From: Jiella soli
Lineage (GTDB): Bacteria; Pseudomonadota; Alphaproteobacteria; Rhizobiales; Rhizobiaceae
Assembly: GCF_020615385.1 (NCBI RefSeq)
Contig: NZ_JAJAVB010000039.1
Span: forward strand, 1-64,000
Length of the DNA: 64,000 nt
Direction: 5' to 3'
Shown here: positions 60,705 through 64,000 of the stretch, in pieces
Position numbering within the stretch: the stretch's first letter is position 1
Layout: every line of letters starts with the position of its first letter
Notes under the pieces: generated by a model
What the model saw: only the letters and a program-made list of their open reading frames with translations
Databases searched by the model: none
What the model was told of the DNA's origin: nothing
Program-made: the position numbers and the translations under genes

Positions 60705-60716
60705 TTTAAGCTTAAA
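60705..60716. promoter_or_regulatory. putative MarR-type operator box g (perfect TTTAAGCTTAAA)
   Basis: Exact 12-bp palindrome. Consensus TTGACA at 60679-60684 lies 20 bases upstream, so the box overlaps the -10 of a promoter for the SRPBCC/racemase genes, 66 bases before ATG 60783. The rest of the 338-base divergent region 60445-60782 contains no gene. Confidence 0.72.
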
Positions 60717-60782
60717 GTTTCGCGACGCCGATTGGCGCGGTCGTTTCGACCTTCCGTGCCCACCATCTTTCCGGAGACCCCG

Positions 60783-61208
60783 ATGCAGGATCCACATTGC
60801 CATTCCAGCAGCATTGCGGTCGACCGGCCGGCCGAGACCGTCTTCGAGATCATGGCCGAGGGGCTGAGCCAGGGCCGCTGGACGCTCGGCAGCTACGACC
60901 GGCGCGAGCTCGAGCCCGGCGTCTTCGTCGGCACGTCGCTCTTCTCCGGCAAGCAGACCTTTGTCCGTCTCAAGGTCGACCGGCCGCGTCTCATGGTCGA
61001 TTACGACGTCGGCCCCAGCCTCGAGACCATGCGCTTCCGCAACATGTCGCGGGTGATCCCCGGCCCGGTCCTGAACATGGAGGCCGACCGCTGCGTGGTG
61101 ACCCTTCTCTCCTGGCGCATGGCCGATCAGAGCGAGGCCGCCTGGCTCCAGACCGCGACGTCGCACGAAGCCGAGATGTTCCTGATCAAGGGGCTCGTCG
61201 AGCGATGA
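60783..61208 (+). CDS. SRPBCC-like small protein
   Basis: The protein has 141 residues from ATG 60783 with CCGGAGACCC upstream. An alpha/beta helix-grip pattern is suggested by SSIAVDRPAETVFEIMAEG at the start, a run of beta segments (FVRLKVDRPRLMVDYDV, DRCVVTLLSWRM) and a long C-terminal helix. Members bind hydrophobic or aromatic ligands. It overlaps the racemase gene by ATGA, so the two products probably act together. Substrate unknown. Confidence 0.7.
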   Translation: MQDPHCHSSSIAVDRPAETVFEIMAEGLSQGRWTLGSYDRRELEPGVFVGTSLFSGKQTFVRLKVDRPRLMVDYDVGPSLETMRFRNMSRVIPGPVLNMEADRCVVTLLSWRMADQSEAAWLQTATSHEAEMFLIKGLVER

Positions 61209-61990
61209 GGATCTTCTGGCAGAGCTTCATCGACGAGACCGCCAGCCGCCCGTACATGCAGCGGCTGTCGGCCTATCTGAACGAGATCGCGGCCCCCGGC
61301 ACGACCGTCGAGGTCGCCGGCATCTCGCCGCCCGACCGCGACTTCGGACGCCTCGCCGAGATGCGCTGCGCGGTCCTTGCAGTCGACAACGGCATCGCTG
61401 CGGAGGCGGAGGGCTACGACGCCGTCGTCATGGGGCATTTCCAGGATCCCGGCCTTTACGAGCTGCGCTCCGCCTTGCAGATCCCCATCGTCGGCGTCGG
61501 CGAGGCGACGCTGTTCGCCGCAGCCCAGCTCGGCCGCCGGCTCGGTCTCGTGACGCTCGACCCGGTCTTCGAGGTCTGGCACCGGGAGCAGGCCGAGCGC
61601 TACGGACTGGGCGACCGTGTCCGCCATGTCACCGCCATGGCCTGCCGGCCGGAGGACTTCTCCGAGGCTTTCGCCGGCAATGACGAGGCGCGGCGGCGGA
61701 TGCTCGACGACTTCACGAAGTGCGCCATGCCGCTGGTCGAGGAAGGCGCCGACGTCATCGTGCCGGCGGGCGTCCTGCCGGGGCTGCTATGCGGCGGCGA
61801 GCACGGCTTCACCGTCGGCCACGCACCGGTGGTCAATTGCGCCGCCGTCGGGCTGAAGAGCGCGGAGATGTGGGTGCAGCTGCACCGGTTGAACGGGCTG
61901 GAGCCCTCCCGCGGGCCGAGCTTCGCGCTGGCGCCGGAACGGGCGAAGGCGGATTTCCGGGCCCTCGTCGCGAAGGGTCGCGCCGGCTGA
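61205..61990 (+). CDS. Asp/Glu/hydantoin racemase superfamily protein
   Basis: The protein has 261 residues. The fold is visible as a two-fold repeat with cysteines at the expected places: LAVDNGIA and MGHFQDPGL in the first half, VIVPAGVLPGLLCGGEHG and HAPVVNCAAVGLKSAE in the second. The first active-site Cys is not obvious (DNGIA where racemases have xNTxH), so racemase activity is uncertain. Maleate isomerase and arylmalonate decarboxylase belong to the same superfamily. It pairs with the SRPBCC gene under box g. Confidence 0.75.
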   Translation: MRIFWQSFIDETASRPYMQRLSAYLNEIAAPGTTVEVAGISPPDRDFGRLAEMRCAVLAVDNGIAAEAEGYDAVVMGHFQDPGLYELRSALQIPIVGVGEATLFAAAQLGRRLGLVTLDPVFEVWHREQAERYGLGDRVRHVTAMACRPEDFSEAFAGNDEARRRMLDDFTKCAMPLVEEGADVIVPAGVLPGLLCGGEHGFTVGHAPVVNCAAVGLKSAEMWVQLHRLNGLEPSRGPSFALAPERAKADFRALVAKGRAG

Positions 61991-62149
61991 CCGTCGCGGC
62001 ATCCGGTCGTCGCCATTCTTCGCCACTGCCCCTCCACACTTCGCGCTGCCGCATTTCTTTCCGCTCTGCACAAAAAATCGGCGAAACAGAAAATGCCTAG
62101 AAACCCCTCTTGGCAAGCGGCGGGACTTGGGACTTAATGGCGGAAGAAT

Positions 62150-62161
62150 TTTAAGCCTAAA
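62150..62161. promoter_or_regulatory. putative MarR-type operator box h (TTTAAGCCTAAA)
   Basis: One mismatch to the consensus, 95 bases before the peptide-type binding-protein gene. TTGGGA at about 62128-62133 lies 16-17 bases upstream and could be the -35, placing the box over the -10. Confidence 0.66.
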
Positions 62162-62256
62162 GCAGTCTGGCCGATCAAGTGCTGCGACAGGCGGTTCAGC
62201 GGGTATCGGCGGAGCGGATCCGCCCGACCCGACCATCTTCGAGGGGAGCGATCGAC

Positions 62257-63792
62257 ATGACCGGCACCACGAGACGGGATTTCCTGAAGATCGCGGGAGC
62301 GGGCGTCGTCCTGACGAGCTTCCTCAAGGGCGGCGGCGCCTTCGCGGCGGACGCCGATACCGTGACGATCGCCTACAACGTCAACCTGCCGGCCTTCGAC
62401 CCGACCGTCGGCCCCTCCGCGGTTAACCCGACGATCCAGGCGATCTACCGGGCCGTGTTCGACCAGTATGTCGGGCAGAAGCCGGACCTCTCCTTCGAGT
62501 CGGGCCTGCTGACCGACTGGGGCTGGAACGACGACAAGACCAAGGTCCACATGACCGTCCGCGAGGGCGTGAAGTGGCACGACGGGTCGGACATGACGCC
62601 CGAGGACGTCGTCTGGTCGCTGAAGCGGGCGGGCGATCCGAAGACCGGCAACCCGATCCAGTTCGTCTGGTCGACGATCGACAACTTCAAGGTCGACGGC
62701 AACAAGATCACCGCCGACGTAAAGTCCTACGACCCGACGCTGTTCAAGTGGATGGCGTTTCTCACCGGCTACGTCATGCCGAAGGCCTATTACGAGAAGG
62801 TCGGCGCGCAGGGCTTCGAACAGAAGCCGGTCGGCACCGGGCCGTACATGGTCGACGAGTTCCAGTCGAACGGCTTCCTGCGCCTGAAGCGCAACCCGCA
62901 CTATTGGGGCGACAAGCCGGCCTTCGAGACGGTGATCTTCAAGTTCGTCACCGACCCGACGAGCCGCGTCGCCGAAATCGAGAGCGGCGGCTCCGACGTG
63001 ACGCTGCAGATCCCCTACGAGGAGTACGACCGGCTGACCAAGAGCGGCCAGTTCGACGGCACCTGCGAGCCGGTCTCCGATATCGGCATGATCTTCATCA
63101 ACAATGTCGGTCCGCTTCTCGACAAGAACGTTCGCCTCGCGGCGACCCATGCGGTCGACAAGGAGGCGATCATCAAGCGGCTGCTGCGCGGCTACGGCAC
63201 GCCAATCGATACGCTGGAGGCGCCGGGCTACGCCGCCTACGACGCCTCGATCACGGTCCCCTACGACCCCGATCTGGCGAAGAAGCTCCTTGCCGACAGC
63301 GGCTTTTCGCCGGACAATCCGGTCACGGTGACCATTCAGACCACCCGCGGCTACATGCCGAAGGATTACGAGATGATCCAGGCGATCGTCGGCATGTGGC
63401 GCAAGGTCGGCATCGAGGCGAATATCGAGGTCTACGAGATCGCCAAGCACTACGAGCTGCGCGCGGCCGACCAGTTGGCGCCCTTTGCCTTCTACAATTG
63501 GGGCAACGCGATCGGCGATCCGGCGACCTCGACGGGCTTCGCCATGTTCGGCCCCTCCCCGCACTCGGTCTGGAACACCGACGACCTCGACTCCAAGATC
63601 GCGCTGCTCTGGGGCGAAAAGGACGAGGAGAAGCGGATCGCCGGCTGGAAGGCGGTCGACAAATACATCGCCGAGGAGGGGTATGTCCTGCCGCTCCTGC
63701 AATACGCCCAGCCCATCGTCTTCCGGAAGGGACTGAAGGTCACGCCCAACGAGTCCGAGGCACTGCAGCCGACGCTGATCTCCAAGAGCTGA
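62257..63792 (+). CDS. oligopeptide/dipeptide-type ABC substrate-binding protein
   Basis: The 511-residue protein has a Tat signal (TTRRDFLKIAGAGVVL). It is a family-5 solute-binding protein: VREGVKWHDGSDMTPEDVVWSLKRA is split across residues about 95-120 (WHDGSDMTPEDVVWSLKR), then GTGPYMVDEFQSNGFLRLKR and NPHYWG. This class carries peptides, nickel complexes or diverse organic acids. Under operator box h it is probably an uptake system for the inducer or a conjugate of it. Its permease gene follows 36 bases on. Confidence 0.9.
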   Translation: MTGTTRRDFLKIAGAGVVLTSFLKGGGAFAADADTVTIAYNVNLPAFDPTVGPSAVNPTIQAIYRAVFDQYVGQKPDLSFESGLLTDWGWNDDKTKVHMTVREGVKWHDGSDMTPEDVVWSLKRAGDPKTGNPIQFVWSTIDNFKVDGNKITADVKSYDPTLFKWMAFLTGYVMPKAYYEKVGAQGFEQKPVGTGPYMVDEFQSNGFLRLKRNPHYWGDKPAFETVIFKFVTDPTSRVAEIESGGSDVTLQIPYEEYDRLTKSGQFDGTCEPVSDIGMIFINNVGPLLDKNVRLAATHAVDKEAIIKRLLRGYGTPIDTLEAPGYAAYDASITVPYDPDLAKKLLADSGFSPDNPVTVTIQTTRGYMPKDYEMIQAIVGMWRKVGIEANIEVYEIAKHYELRAADQLAPFAFYNWGNAIGDPATSTGFAMFGPSPHSVWNTDDLDSKIALLWGEKDEEKRIAGWKAVDKYIAEEGYVLPLLQYAQPIVFRKGLKVTPNESEALQPTLISKS

Positions 63793-63828
63793 GACGGAAG
63801 AGGACGGCCCGCTGACGGAGCCCATGCG

Positions 63829-64000
63829 ATGCGCATGATGCCCCTTGCCTTCCTGCCATGGCGATCGCTGCTCCTGGCGGTCGTCACCCTGTTCGGCGTG
63901 GCGGTGATCTCCTTCGTGCTCCTGCGCGTCGTCCCGGGTGATCCAGTCGCCATGATGATCGCGCCGGGCGCAAGCGAGGCGGACATCGCCGCGCTGCGCG
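63829..64000 (+). CDS. DppB-type ABC permease (partial, runs off the window)
   Basis: Only the first 57 codons are present. The translation MRMMPLAFLPWRSLLLAVVT followed by LFGVAVISFVLLRVVPGDPV is the standard N-terminal membrane helix and RxxPGDP signature of DppB/OppB permeases. ATG 63829 is chosen; ATG 63824 hits a stop after four codons. The rest of the operon (second permease, ATPases) is expected beyond 64000. Confidence 0.88.
   Translation, partial: MRMMPLAFLPWRSLLLAVVTLFGVAVISFVLLRVVPGDPVAMMIAPGASEADIAALR

Noticed and set aside
1-64000. CRISPR arrays, rRNA or tRNA genes
   Set aside because: No regularly spaced direct repeats, cloverleaf-like segments or rRNA-like stretches were seen on either strand.

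Overview
The window is high-GC DNA with tightly packed operons, many 4-nt start/stop overlaps and GTG/TTG starts. It looks like an alphaproteobacterium, most likely Hyphomicrobiales (rhizobia and relatives). This rests on gene content (rhizobial-style copper gene set, 2-aminobenzoyl-CoA and indole-type aromatic catabolism, LivMG fusion) and on a hairpin repeat near 85-195 of a kind common in rhizobial intergenic DNA. No rRNA, tRNA or CRISPR array was seen.

Region 1 (1-1978) is mobile and decayed. It holds an integrase N-terminal fragment cut by a complete IS3-family element (589-1825, 27-bp inverted repeats, GATA target duplication) whose transposase has two 1-base frameshifts. Region 2 (1979-5465, minus strand) carries a lipoprotein metallo-beta-lactamase-fold protein, a DUF302 protein, a Met-rich EF-hand protein, a small secreted protein and the remnant of a ClC chloride channel.

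Region 3 (5466-13738, minus strand) is the most unusual part: a compact eight-gene operon resembling the membrane arm of respiratory complex I, in the order A, B/D-like fusion, H, J, K, L, M, N. No NuoC, E, F, G or I is encoded. The B/D-like subunit contains no cysteine and ends in a tail with 15 histidines, NuoJ ends in five histidines, and several canonical quinone-site and pump residues look changed. Region 4 (13739-16519) is a partly destroyed copper-handling locus: membrane cytochrome c, CusF-like gene with a stop codon, cupredoxin that lost its signal peptide, truncated TolC-like gene and a small secreted His-rich protein.

Region 5 (16520-64000) is a large aromatic/indole catabolic cluster. 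Likely parts are a Rieske oxygenase, two isatin-hydrolase/kynurenine-formamidase-type cyclases, indolepyruvate ferredoxin oxidoreductase, kynureninase, a 2-aminobenzoate-CoA ligase, the fused 2-aminobenzoyl-CoA monooxygenase/reductase, and beta-oxidation enzymes ending in glutaryl-CoA dehydrogenase. Four ABC uptake systems (two complete or nearly so, two partial here), two MarR regulators, an Ohr peroxidase and two further CoA ligases accompany them. The best-fitting reading, an inference, is conversion of indole-3-acetate or tryptophan/kynurenine to anthranilate and then to glutaryl-CoA.

Eight copies of a 12-bp near-palindrome, consensus TTTAAGCTTAAA, lie in front of nearly every operon of region 5, often over a plausible -10 region. 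They suggest one repressor, probably one of the two MarR proteins, controls the whole cluster.
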